Part shown: positions 54,511-63,445 of the stretch, in pieces
How positions within the stretch are numbered: position 1 is the stretch's first letter
How the letters are laid out: the number at the start of each line of letters is the position of its first letter
Source: GCA-2746795 sp963747345
Lineage (GTDB): Bacteria; Chloroflexota; Anaerolineae; Promineifilales; Promineifilaceae
DNA length: 64,000 bases
Assembly (NCBI GenBank): GCA_963747345.1
Contig: CAVVFA010000030.1
Location: forward strand, 124,001 to 188,000
Direction of reading: 5' to 3'
Notes under the pieces: model-generated
The model's input: the letters and a program-made list of their open reading frames with translations, nothing else
What the model was told of the DNA's origin: nothing
Databases searched by the model: none
Made by a program: the position numbers and the translations under genes

Positions 54511-55965
54511 TTATTCTTCTAGCTTCAAGGTTTGGCCGATCATGGCTCTTGTTCCAAATTTCAACCGCTTTCGCCCTTCTTCGGATAGTTCGCCAGCTTG
54601 TGTAAGGCGTTCTGTTTCTGCATTGGCTTGCTGTGCTAATTGTATTTCACCAGCTTCCAGCAGACGAGTGGTTAAGTGTCGCAACCTTGTTGCGGCAACG
54701 CCTATGTGCCCTGCTTCAATATCTTCCCAAACTTTTTCGTTCATCCGGTACATGTTTAACATGCGCACGGCTTTGACGATGTCTTTTGGGGGATCTGTTT
54801 CGGGTGTTCTAGCGGTTACTAGAATTTGGATTTGTTTTGTTATTTTTTGTGTTTGATTATTGTGCTCTGAAATTTCGGCTGTGATTTCGATGGGAATGGT
54901 GATGCGTGTTTCATGTTCCTGGGGTTGTAAGAGGAGTTCTATTAAAAAGGCTAGTGCTCCTTTGCCTTCCAGGTTGCCTAAATTTATTTCGTTGCCGCTT
55001 AGATCAAGGGGTTGGGCAAAGGGCAGTAGTTTGAAGCCGTATTGGGGAGTAGTGTGTTCTGGGAAGGATTTTTTGAGGCGTAGATTTCGGGCGTGTATGC
55101 TACCGAGTCCTTGAATACGATCTTGTAGATGGTTTATGATTTGGGCGGGCTGTTCGATGTAGGCGGAACGTCCACCTGAGGGAGCAACCAGTTGATCAAG
55201 GAAGGTGTCGTTCCATGCTTCCCCGATGCCGAAGGCGGAAATACCGATGTTTACTTTGCTTGCTGTTTTTGCGAGTTCGATACATTGTTCGGCGTCGCCG
55301 TAGGTATGACCGTCTGTTAAAAGGATGAGGTGGTTATTGTATTGGTCGAGGGCGATACGACGCATTTGTTCTACGCCAGCATTAAGACCTTGATATATTT
55401 CGGTGCCACCGGAGGCTTGTATGTTGCGAACGTGGGCTATGATTTGGTTTTTGTTTTGTAGGTGGGTCGGTTCGGTTACGATTTCTGCCCGATCACTATA
55501 GCTGATGATGGTGATGATGTCGTCTGGAGCGAGTTTGTCGATGATGTGGGCAACGGCCGTTTTCAAATAATCTAGTCGTGTGCCTTGCATAGAGGTGCTG
55601 CGGTCTAGCACCAGGCATAAATTGAGTGGTCTACGGGCGCGAACGACGTGTGTGGGCGGTGTGATTTCGACGAGCAGATAGAACAGTTGGGTGGCATTAG
55701 ACATTGCCATTTTTGAACGGCTGATTTGGATATTGGCTTCTATGGCGGGCGGGGTTGTTTCTACGAGCAGCGAATCATAAATGCTGCGCCGATCTTTGTC
55801 GATCAAAACTTCATACGCTTGCAATAACTTGGCGTGTTCAGGGCTTGAGCCGGTGTCGGTATCTTCGGGGAACTTGCCAGCCAAAACGGCAAAAGCGTCT
55901 CGGATATCCTCCAAAGACGCTGATAGTGGTACACCTAGAATAGTGTAATAAGTTTCCCCGCTCAT
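54511..55965 (-). CDS. J-like domain fused to vWA domain
   Basis: 484 residues from ATG 55965 (a TTG at 55998 would overlap the PP2C stop). Residues about 1-60 look like a J domain: YYTILGVPLSASLEDIRDAF ... AYEVLIDKDRRSIYDS, but the HPD tripeptide that activates Hsp70 is PED. A vWA domain follows (about 85-270) with a MIDAS motif DRSTS in LVLDRSTSMQG and LTDGHTYGD. The remaining 200 residues are beta-rich then helical. Likely a scaffold or adaptor in the kinase/phosphatase cluster. Confidence 0.85.
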   Translation of the reverse strand: MSGETYYTILGVPLSASLEDIRDAFAVLAGKFPEDTDTGSSPEHAKLLQAYEVLIDKDRRSIYDSLLVETTPPAIEANIQISRSKMAMSNATQLFYLLVEITPPTHVVRARRPLNLCLVLDRSTSMQGTRLDYLKTAVAHIIDKLAPDDIITIISYSDRAEIVTEPTHLQNKNQIIAHVRNIQASGGTEIYQGLNAGVEQMRRIALDQYNNHLILLTDGHTYGDAEQCIELAKTASKVNIGISAFGIGEAWNDTFLDQLVAPSGGRSAYIEQPAQIINHLQDRIQGLGSIHARNLRLKKSFPEHTTPQYGFKLLPFAQPLDLSGNEINLGNLEGKGALAFLIELLLQPQEHETRITIPIEITAEISEHNNQTQKITKQIQILVTARTPETDPPKDIVKAVRMLNMYRMNEKVWEDIEAGHIGVAATRLRHLTTRLLEAGEIQLAQQANAETERLTQAGELSEEGRKRLKFGTRAMIGQTLKLEE

Positions 55966-55975
55966 GAGTTTGTTG

Positions 55976-57013
55976 CTAAAGTTTAAATTCGACGACAACG
56001 GCCGTTATATTATCAAAACCGCCTACTGACATGGCAGCCGCAAAGACACTATCCGCTATATGGGAGACAGGCGCGTCTTGTTTCAGAATTTCAGCGATTT
56101 CAGCATCAGAAATAAAGCCCGATACGCCATCACTGCATAACATGAGGATACCGGATTTGGGTAGCAACCGCATATAGGTGTCTACTTCAACCGCATCTGC
56201 TTGCCCAACGGCACGGAGCAAAATATGCCCATACCGATAAAAAGTCGCTTCCTCAGCGGTTAGCTGTCCTACATCTTGCAACCGCTGTACCAAAGAATGA
56301 TCACTGGTAACCGGTTCTAGTTTGTCATTTGCATACATATACAAGCGGCTGTCACCGACGTGGGCCACATGTAAGCGCCGCCCTAACACCAGGGCAATCG
56401 TGAGGGTCGTGCCACTGTCCATTTCTGGATCATATTCATAGACGGCAGTATTTGCTCGCTGAACGGCCGTTTCCAACACTTCCTGAATGGGCGTTTGCAT
56501 CACCTTTTCACTATCTTCCAGCAAGGGTAGATACAACCGGTTGATGATATGGTGGGCGGCTGTACGCATTGCAATTTTGCTGGCAAGATGCCCGTCTGCA
56601 TGTCCTCCCATACCGTCTGCCACAATAAACAAGCCAAAGGGCTGCATCTTAAAATGTCCCCCCACCTCAGACACAAACGTAAAACAAGAATCTTCATTCC
56701 GTTCCCGGCGTGCCCCAACGTGGCAGCGAATGGCAGCTTGCATCACAGGCTCGTCATCCAACAGAGGCTCCGTTGGTCTTGTGATGATAGGGCGTGTTTT
56801 TGCGGCTTCTGCTAAATTGATAAATGGATTCCGCACAAAAGGCGCGGTTGCCTTTGTATCAATGATACGATTAGCGTCATCTTCAGGTGAGTCTTGCAAT
56901 TCAGACACATCATCATCCATGTCTTGTTGCTCAAGAGGTGTGTCATCTTCAGGCATTTGCATAATGCCATCATCTTCCGGTTCGTTAATTTCTGTTGACT
57001 GATCGATAGCCAT
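55976..57013 (-). CDS. PP2C-type Ser/Thr protein phosphatase
   Basis: 345 residues. An acidic disordered head of about 90 residues, then the PP2C catalytic domain. Metal-binding motifs are all seen: RRERNEDSCF (near 107), VADGMGGHADG (near 135), LTIALVLGRRLHVAHVGDSRLY, SGILMLCSDGVSG and GGFDNITAVVV at the end. It removes phosphate placed by the Ser/Thr kinase 90 bases upstream on the same strand. Cytoplasmic, no TM helix. Confidence 0.95.
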   Translation of the reverse strand: MAIDQSTEINEPEDDGIMQMPEDDTPLEQQDMDDDVSELQDSPEDDANRIIDTKATAPFVRNPFINLAEAAKTRPIITRPTEPLLDDEPVMQAAIRCHVGARRERNEDSCFTFVSEVGGHFKMQPFGLFIVADGMGGHADGHLASKIAMRTAAHHIINRLYLPLLEDSEKVMQTPIQEVLETAVQRANTAVYEYDPEMDSGTTLTIALVLGRRLHVAHVGDSRLYMYANDKLEPVTSDHSLVQRLQDVGQLTAEEATFYRYGHILLRAVGQADAVEVDTYMRLLPKSGILMLCSDGVSGFISDAEIAEILKQDAPVSHIADSVFAAAMSVGGFDNITAVVVEFKL

Positions 57014-57105
57014 AAGATCTCTATTATGTGTTTGCCATATGGATCATAGATTATTGCGATCCAGCATGGACACCTGAATTGTGCCTGTTAATCGTATTGA
57101 CTGCT

Positions 57106-58978
57106 TTAGGCAGGCAGAGCGTAAAGTATATGATTGGTGGAGCCTATGTAAATGATACCTTCTTCATCAATAACAGGGGAGGAAATAACGGGGCTGTTGG
57201 TATTAAATTTCCAGCGCAGTTCTCCCTTTTTGGTCGAAATACTGTAGACATGACCGTCTGTTGAGCCAAAATAAATAGCATTTTGCGAAACAGCCGGGGA
57301 CGAATTAACCTGTCCCCTTGTTTCAAATTGCCACAATTGCCGCCCAGAATTCATATCCAACGCATAGAGGTTGCCATCAGATGAACCGATATAGACAGTA
57401 TCGTCGTGAACGGTGGGCGAAGAAATAATAGGACGCCTGGCGCGGAATCGCCAAATTGCCCAACCAGTGGTGGCGTCTAGCGCGTAGACAGTGGCATCAG
57501 AAGAACCAACGACAACGACATCATCGTAGAGAGTTGGCGAGGAGGTGACGGCACGTTTCGCTTGAGATTGCCACATGGTTTTGCCGCTGGATAAGTCCAT
57601 GCAATAAATATAGCCACCTTCCGTGCCAATGTAGACTCGTTCGTCAGCAACATAGGGAGATGAACGAACGGGGCCGAAGGCATTCACTTTCCATGCTTTT
57701 CGGCCTTGTTTAATGTTGAGAGCATAAAGATGACCGTCATCGGAGCCAAAAAATAGATGATCAAAGCGGACTTTTGGAGAGGAGTAAATGGGCCCCTGTG
57801 TTTCATAATGCCATTTTTGCCGTCCAGTGCGGACATCGATGGCATACATTCGGTTGTCTGAGGAGCCGATGAAGATGGTATCTTCATAGATGCAGGGTGA
57901 TGCACCCACCCCATCTGAGGTTGGGAATTTCCAGAGGATTTCGCCGTTTTTTTGGTTCAGGGCATACAGATTGTTGTCGTAGACGCTAACAAAGACTTTC
58001 CCATCTCCGAGGGCGACATTGGAGCGGATTTCATCTTCACATTTGAATGTCCAGATAGGTTTAATATCGTGGGTGGTGGCGACAGTTGGCGCTGCTGCTG
58101 GGGAAGCTCCCAAATTAATGGGGGAAACGGCCGTTTGCATACCATCTCCTGCACTTTGAACAGCAGTCGGCTCGGCCAGTGACGCTTGCAACGATTCCAG
58201 AGCCTCTTTTAAGGCCGTCGCATTTTCATACCTTTCAGTGGGATCATAAGAAAGGCAGCGCATGATGATCGCTTCAAAATTTGGTGAAACCGTTTTGTTT
58301 TTTGTGTGAATGGGGCGTTCCGCAAAGGTGAAGGGTGGCTCTAAGCGGGGATCCTGATTCGTTAGCAGATGGTGTAAGGTGGCTCCCAGTGCGTAAATAT
58401 CACCAGCCGGGGTTGCCATACCTCGGTATTGTTCCGGAGGTGAGTAGCCTTCTGTCCCAATCATCGTGCCTTTGTTGCCACCTTCGAATATTTTGGCGAT
58501 GCCAAAGTCGATCAAACGAATACGGCCGTGTTGATCCAGCATGACATTGGATGGCTTCATATCACGGAAGACGATTGGTTTAGGTTTTTGATGATGCAAG
58601 TGACCTAATGCTGAACATAATTGAATGGCCCATTCAATGCATAGTATCCTGTGCCACAGGTTCATGTTGCTCCTCTAGCCAGCGGTCTAAATCTTTGCCC
58701 CGGATGAGATCCAGGATGAGGTAACTGCGATCCTTTTCAGTGAAGTAATCAGAGACATCTGGGATGGCTGGATGGTCGAGCATTGCCAACATGCTGGCTT
58801 CTCGCTCAAAGGATTGGATGGTGAGTTCCCGGATTTTGGGATCGGGTGCAGAGATGACCATCTCTTTGACGGCGCACAACTTGGTTACATTGGGGAAACG
58901 CATGTCACGGGCTTGGTATACAGAGCTAAAACCACCGGAACCCAAAGAACCCACGATGCGGTATCGATCTTGCAACAT
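57106..58978 (-). CDS. Ser/Thr kinase fused to PQQ-like beta-propeller, one frameshift
   Basis: Joined length about 623 residues. First frame: MLQDRYRIVGSLGSGGFSSVY (Gly loop), CAVKEM (catalytic Lys), ending in a run-off at VAQDTMH. Second frame: CIEWAIQLCSALGHLHHQ, then VFRDMKPSNVML (HRD as FRD), DFGIAK (DFG) and GYSPPEQY (APE-like). The frames join near 58645 with one surplus base. After a linker (about 275-310) come seven or so PQQ-like blades, each with a GxxxxxxxxGxLYALD-like core. No TM helix lies between kinase and propeller, so both are cytoplasmic. Confidence 0.92.
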
Positions 58979-59095
58979 GTCTCCGGGTTGCAGCCCAATT
59001 CTTTGCGCCCCTTTCTGTTTTCTTTCTTTTTTTCCTGGAAGCTGTCCGAGTCGTTAATCGCCCCATATTAGAATCCTAGAGTCCTCTGAAGAGGT

Positions 59096-59125
59096 ATTAT
59101 AAGTTTACCTGCCCTAATTTATCAA
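59096..59125 (-). promoter_or_regulatory. Promoter for the kinase-phosphatase cluster
   Basis: TTGATA at 59125-59120 and perfect TATAAT at 59101-59096, spacer 18. A small CCTCT-TC-AGAGG hairpin lies right after the -10 box and could be an operator. The leader to the kinase is about 110 bases. Confidence 0.75.
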
Positions 59126-59156
59126 GGGATCGGTACAATAGAGTCATGTTTCTGCC

Positions 59157-59951
59157 CTATTGGTCACTTAAATGGGCAACTGGTGTCTGCTGCCACAGGC
59201 GTTCTCCACCTACTTGTTGGCTGTATGTTTGAATTTGCTGTGCTAAATCCTGGTAGTCTGTGAAAAATGTGCTGACTTGAGACTGGTAGGCGGCGATAGC
59301 TTTTGCTTTGGCGGTGATGTCGGCTGGCTGCAATGGGTGGGTGTGGGCTTGCCAATCCGGTGTGTTTTCAGGGATAACGGCCGTTATCGCCCCATCTTCC
59401 TGCACATACGGATAATCTTCAAAATACCACAGTTTGTTGCCAAAACAAACTTCGGCGGCTTGGCGGGTTACAAGATGGTCGGCGTGGTTGCCGATGCCTA
59501 AGGGCGCAACGACGCGGTCGGCGGTGGGCAAGATAGTCAGTTTTTTAGCTAATTCTTGAATCAACTGGGATTCTGCGGGATGAACGGCCGTTATCACATC
59601 TTGCCAGGTTGGGTAAAGAGGATGCCCCGTCTCAGGATGCATCCGATACACACAATCAGGAATCGACAAATGGAGAAAATCTGCCCCCAAAATGCCGCAA
59701 GCCACCGCATCTTCTTCGCGGCGCACCGCTTCGGCATTGACGGCCAATTCCCATCGGGCATGGAGTTCACGCACAAAATCAGAGTAGATGGCATCTTGTG
59801 GCGGATCGCCAGCCATGATGGTGACGATAAGCACATGTTTGCCAACGGCCGTTGGGCTATCTGCCGTTAACTGATGAATGTGTCCACCACAAGAAAGAGC
59901 GGCATCATCAAGATGGGGAGCCAGATAAATAGCATCGTAATGTGTGCGCAT
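59157..59951 (-). CDS. PIG-L family deacetylase
   Basis: 264 residues from ATG 59951 (MRTHYDAIYLAPHLDDAALSCGG). The zinc/catalytic motif PHLDDAALSCGGHI (usually PHPDD) and the later HADH in GIGNHADHLV are intact. Such enzymes remove N-acetyl groups from GlcNAc-linked substrates (PIG-L, BshB, MshB); the substrate here is unknown. Divergent from moaC, with which it shares a very short promoter region. Three AACGGCCGTT copies lie inside. Confidence 0.88.
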   Translation of the reverse strand: MRTHYDAIYLAPHLDDAALSCGGHIHQLTADSPTAVGKHVLIVTIMAGDPPQDAIYSDFVRELHARWELAVNAEAVRREEDAVACGILGADFLHLSIPDCVYRMHPETGHPLYPTWQDVITAVHPAESQLIQELAKKLTILPTADRVVAPLGIGNHADHLVTRQAAEVCFGNKLWYFEDYPYVQEDGAITAVIPENTPDWQAHTHPLQPADITAKAKAIAAYQSQVSTFFTDYQDLAQQIQTYSQQVGGERLWQQTPVAHLSDQ

Positions 59952-59966
59952 AAAACCTATGAACCT

Positions 59967-59972
59967 TATAAT
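59967..59972 (+). promoter_or_regulatory. TATAAT box shared by moaC and PIG-L gene
   Basis: TATAAT at 59967-59972 ends nine bases before the moaC ATG, so the moaC mRNA would be nearly leaderless. The surrounding TTATAATAG read on the minus strand is CTATTATAA, so it could also serve the divergent PIG-L gene at 59951. No clear -35 box. Confidence 0.45.
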
Positions 59973-59981
59973 AGCCGCCAT

Positions 59982-60464
59982 ATGTCGAAAAAACTTACCC
60001 ATTTAGACGAACAAGGCCAGGCCAAAATGGTCGATGTGGGCCAGAAACAAGAAACCGAACGTGTGGCTGTGGCGCGAGGGTCTGTTGTCATGCAGCCAGA
60101 AACGTTGCAATTGATTATAGAAGGAAATCTCAAAAAAGGGGATGTTCTGACAATAGCGCAGTTGGCAGGCATCATGGCGGCCAAGCGCACCAGTGAATTG
60201 ATTCCGCTTTGTCACCCCCTGTTACTAACGCATATAGACGTTGTCTGTACGCCAAATCTGCCCGAAAGCCGTGTGGATATTGAAGCGACTGTCCGGTTGC
60301 GTGGTAAAACAGGGGTGGAAATGGAAGCATTAACGGCCGTTTCCGTAGCCGCCCTCACCATTTATGACATGGCTAAAGCCGTAGACCGCGAAATGCAGCT
60401 CACCGAAATCCGCCTGGCGCATAAATCCGGTGGCCGCAGTGGGATCTACAACGCCGACGAATAA
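59982..60464 (+). CDS. moaC: Cyclic pyranopterin monophosphate synthase MoaC
   Basis: Second step of molybdenum cofactor synthesis: converts 3',8-cH2GTP to cPMP. 160 residues from ATG 59982 (MSKKLTHLDE); an upstream in-frame start at 59874 is inside the PIG-L gene. Signature stretches: KMVDVGQK, AGIMAAKRTSELIPLCHPL, GVEMEALTAVSVAALT, YDMAKAVDR and KSGGRSG. The key Lys and His/Asp residues are present. It begins the small moa operon, followed after four bases by moaD-moaE. The radical-SAM partner moaA is not in the window. Confidence 0.97.
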   Translation: MSKKLTHLDEQGQAKMVDVGQKQETERVAVARGSVVMQPETLQLIIEGNLKKGDVLTIAQLAGIMAAKRTSELIPLCHPLLLTHIDVVCTPNLPESRVDIEATVRLRGKTGVEMEALTAVSVAALTIYDMAKAVDREMQLTEIRLAHKSGGRSGIYNADE

Positions 60465-60468
60465 AATT

Positions 60469-61185
60469 ATGGAACTTGAAATCAAACTATTTGCCACTCT
60501 CAAAGACATTGCCGGACAAAACTTCATTAAGGTAAACACAATGCCCCCAGTTACTGTCAAAACCCTCCTGGCTGCTGTCGAAGAAGCGTATCCCGCCCTA
60601 CAACCCGCCTTGTCAACATCGCTGGTTTCCGTCAACAAATCATTCGCTTTCCCCGAGACAGAGATTCACGAAGGGGATGAAATTGCGCTGTTCCCACCTG
60701 TCAGCGGCGGCAGTGATGCTTTCCCTTACCCCACCTACTTTGCCATCACCACCGCCGACATCGATATGAACGCCATTCACCAAAAACTGACACAACCGGA
60801 TGTCGGCGCAGTCGTTTCGTTTACCGGTTCCGTGCGCGGCGCCACCCAACGCGAGGGGCTGCCACCGCAAACGCTCTATTTAGAATACGAATCCTATTCT
60901 GAAATGGCCGAGCTAAAAATGGCGCAAATCGCCCGCGAAATTTGGGAGAAGTGGCCGCTTGTGAAAGGTATTGCCATCGTGCAGCGAATTGGCAAGCTAG
61001 AAATTGGCGAAGTGACAACCTATGTGGCTTGTGCCTCCGGGCATCGGGATCAAGGTGTATTCGACGCCGCGCTTTATGGCATCGACCGTCTCAAAGAAAT
61101 CGTGCCTGTCTGGAAAAAAGAGATCGGCCAGGATGAAAGTGTGTGGGTAGAAGGCCATTATAAACCCACGGAAACTGACAATTAA
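60469..61185 (+). CDS. MoaD-MoaE fusion (molybdopterin synthase)
   Basis: 238 residues in one chain. Residues 1-83: MoaD, a ubiquitin-like sulfur carrier ending in FPPVSGG. Residues about 90-238: MoaE, the catalytic subunit, with VGAVVSFTGSVRG, YLEYESYSEMAE, IVQRIGKLEIGE, VACASGHRDQ and VPVWKKEIGQ (active-site Lys). In split systems the MoaD Gly-Gly must be free to be adenylated; here it is internal (SGGSD). This is the arrangement of mycobacterial MoaX, which is cleaved after the Gly-Gly. ATG 60469 is chosen because it begins the ubiquitin-like strand. Confidence 0.95.
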   Translation: MELEIKLFATLKDIAGQNFIKVNTMPPVTVKTLLAAVEEAYPALQPALSTSLVSVNKSFAFPETEIHEGDEIALFPPVSGGSDAFPYPTYFAITTADIDMNAIHQKLTQPDVGAVVSFTGSVRGATQREGLPPQTLYLEYESYSEMAELKMAQIAREIWEKWPLVKGIAIVQRIGKLEIGEVTTYVACASGHRDQGVFDAALYGIDRLKEIVPVWKKEIGQDESVWVEGHYKPTETDN

Positions 61186-61187
61186 TC

Positions 61188-61478
61188 ATGGGAAATTGGC
61201 AGCAGCGGACGACGCAATTTGCCCAAAAACACAACTTATCCCACCCGCTGAGTGTTTATGCTTTAGACTTGATGAGCGAACTGGGCGAAGTTACCAAGGA
61301 AATACTGCTCGCTACTGATTATGGAGAACGGCCGTTTCACCCCAGCTCCAATCTCCAAAGCGAACTTAGAGACACCCTATGCCAAGCTACTCTGGCAAAA
61401 TACGAAGAACACTGGCACTGCAAAGGCCACATTGGCAGTCCAGAAGCCGCAAGTCCAAAACTCAAAAACCTGGAGTAG
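61188..61478 (+). CDS. MazG-like protein, probably shortened
   Basis: 96 residues. First half matches MazG-type nucleotide pyrophosphohydrolases: HNLSHPLSVYALDLMSELGEVTKEIL (metal-binding ExxE of helix). After an insert with AACGGCCGTT (GERPFHP) the second motif SELRDTL should continue into a long helix, but jumps directly to CQATLAKYEEHWHCKGHIGS. About 15-20 residues that hold the second helix in relatives look missing. The remaining Glu/Asp set is probably incomplete. Starts two bases after moaD-moaE and ends two bases before fabF. Confidence 0.6.
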   Translation: MGNWQQRTTQFAQKHNLSHPLSVYALDLMSELGEVTKEILLATDYGERPFHPSSNLQSELRDTLCQATLAKYEEHWHCKGHIGSPEAASPKLKNLE

Positions 61479-61480
61479 GT

Positions 61481-62731
61481 ATGGAAAACGAAAACACACA
61501 AAAACGCCGAGTCGTTATCACCGGCACCGGTTTAGTCACGCCCCTGGGGCATAACGTTCCTGATACATGGTCTGCCATCATTGCTGGGCAGTCTGGCCTT
61601 GGCCCCTTCACCTTGCTAGAAACACTTGATCACGAAATTCAAGGAATCTGTGAAGTGAAAGCGTTTGATGCGGCTGACTATTTAGGACGCAAAGAAGCCC
61701 GGCGACGAGATCGCTTCCAACAATTTGCCGCCGTCGCCGCCAACGAAGCCCTCGCCCAATCCGGCTTAACCATCACCGACGACAATCGCCAACGCATCGG
61801 CGTTATTTTGGGAACGGGTGTCGGCGGCATTCGCACTCTAGTCGAACAAGACCACATCATGCAAGAAAAAGGGGCAAAGCGAATCAGCCCCTTCTCCATC
61901 ACCATGATTATGCCCAACGGTGCCTCTGGCATGATTGCCATCGACCACGGCATTCAAGGCCCCACCCACACCGTCTCCACCGCCTGCGCCTCAGGCAATG
62001 ATGCCATCGGCAATGCCTACTATTTTATTCGTGCGGGACTCATCGATGCGGCGCTGACTGGTGGCACCGAGTCGATTCTGGCTAACGTTGCTTTGGCTGG
62101 ATTTGAACGAGCTGGTGCCACCTCCAAGAAAGGTAGTGAAACACCACAGCCCTTTGACAAAAATCGGGATGGGTTGATTGTGGGCGAAGGGGCAGGCGTG
62201 TTGATGATTGAAAGTTTGGAAAGCGCCCAAGCTCGCGGCGCTATCATTTTGGCCGAATTGGCGGGATACGGTCAAACAACCGATGCCTACCACATTACCG
62301 CTCCCTCTGAAGGGGGTGTGGGCGCGGCTCGCGCCATTTCAATGGCTCTGGCCGATGCCGGTCTAACACCTGCCGATGTTGATTACATCAGCGCCCATGG
62401 CACAGCTACCCAACTCAATGATGCTGGCGAAACGGCCGCTATCAAGCGCGTATTCGGTGATGAAGCCTACAACGTCGCCATCAGCTCCACCAAATCCATG
62501 ACGGGGCACATCATGGGAGCCACCGGGGCTATTGAAACAATCTTCTGCACTCAAGCCATCCAAGACCAGATCATGCCGCCAACCATTAACTATGTTACGC
62601 CAGACCCTGAGTGTGATTTAGATTATGTGCCAAATGTGGCGCGTCCTGGTCGTGTCAAAGTCTGTTTGAATCACGCTTTTGGCTTTGGTGGTCACAATTC
62701 AGTTCTCGTTATCAAGGAATTTGTTGCTTAG
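61481..62731 (+). CDS. fabF: 3-oxoacyl-ACP synthase II
   Basis: Condensing enzyme of fatty-acid elongation. 416 residues from ATG 61481 (MENENTQKRR), which has GGAG upstream; an earlier in-frame start covers the MazG-like gene. Catalytic triad visible: Cys in VSTACASGNDAIG (about 170), His in SAHGTATQLNDAGE (about 310) and His in NHAFGFGGHNS (about 400). KSMTGHIMGATGAIE holds the conserved Lys. acpP is not adjacent. It lies two bases from rnc. Confidence 0.96.
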   Translation: MENENTQKRRVVITGTGLVTPLGHNVPDTWSAIIAGQSGLGPFTLLETLDHEIQGICEVKAFDAADYLGRKEARRRDRFQQFAAVAANEALAQSGLTITDDNRQRIGVILGTGVGGIRTLVEQDHIMQEKGAKRISPFSITMIMPNGASGMIAIDHGIQGPTHTVSTACASGNDAIGNAYYFIRAGLIDAALTGGTESILANVALAGFERAGATSKKGSETPQPFDKNRDGLIVGEGAGVLMIESLESAQARGAIILAELAGYGQTTDAYHITAPSEGGVGAARAISMALADAGLTPADVDYISAHGTATQLNDAGETAAIKRVFGDEAYNVAISSTKSMTGHIMGATGAIETIFCTQAIQDQIMPPTINYVTPDPECDLDYVPNVARPGRVKVCLNHAFGFGGHNSVLVIKEFVA

Positions 62732-62732
62732 T

Positions 62733-63437
62733 ATGGAAAATATTGCTCCTCTTGAAGAAAAACTGGGATTCCAGTTTCAAAATCGCTCCGTATTGATGCG
62801 GGCGTTGACTCACCGTTCTTATTTAAATGAAAACCCAGACATGTCGTTGGAAGACAATGAACGTCTGGAGTTTCTCGGCGATGCCGTTCTTGATTTTTTG
62901 GTAGGCTCTTATCTGTACCATCGATTCCCTGAAATGGATGAAGGGGATTTGACGAGTTTGCGGGCGGCTTTGGTTCGTGCGCACACATTGGCTGATTTTG
63001 CGCGTGAATGGGATATTGGCACGGCTTTGCGAGTTGGCTATGGCGAATCAGAAAGCGGAGGTCGGGAGCGGGTTCCGATTCTTTGTGCCACATTTGAAGC
63101 GGTGATTGGCGCGGTTTATCTGGATCAGGGGCTAGATAAAGTGAAAGAATTAATGAATCCGCTGATAGAACCGGCGCTCAAAAAGATTTTGGATGAGCAG
63201 CTTCACAAAGATGCGAAGAGTGAATTTCAGGTGTGGGCGCAGGCACGTTATGGCGTGACGCCGCGATATGAAGTTGTGGCGACATCTGGCCCGGATCATG
63301 ATAAGGTGTTTACTGTCAGCGCCCTGGTCGGTGAGAAATCGTGGGGAACGGGTAACGGACACAGTAAGCAGGCGGCGGCACAAGCGGCCGCCCGTGAAGC
63401 CATGATCCAGGCCGAAGAAGTGGAAGACGCGGAATAG
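62733..63437 (+). CDS. rnc: Ribonuclease III
   Basis: Processes rRNA precursors and double-stranded RNA. 234 residues from ATG 62733; a start at 62679 would lie inside fabF. RNase III motif NERLEFLGDAVLDFLVG (about 42-55) and the second acidic site FEAVIGAVYLDQG (about 115-128). dsRNA-binding domain from about 155, with GxGxSKQAAAQAAAREA at the end. Order fabF-rnc is common in bacteria. Confidence 0.96.
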   Translation: MENIAPLEEKLGFQFQNRSVLMRALTHRSYLNENPDMSLEDNERLEFLGDAVLDFLVGSYLYHRFPEMDEGDLTSLRAALVRAHTLADFAREWDIGTALRVGYGESESGGRERVPILCATFEAVIGAVYLDQGLDKVKELMNPLIEPALKKILDEQLHKDAKSEFQVWAQARYGVTPRYEVVATSGPDHDKVFTVSALVGEKSWGTGNGHSKQAAAQAAAREAMIQAEEVEDAE

Positions 63438-63445
63438 CACTACAG

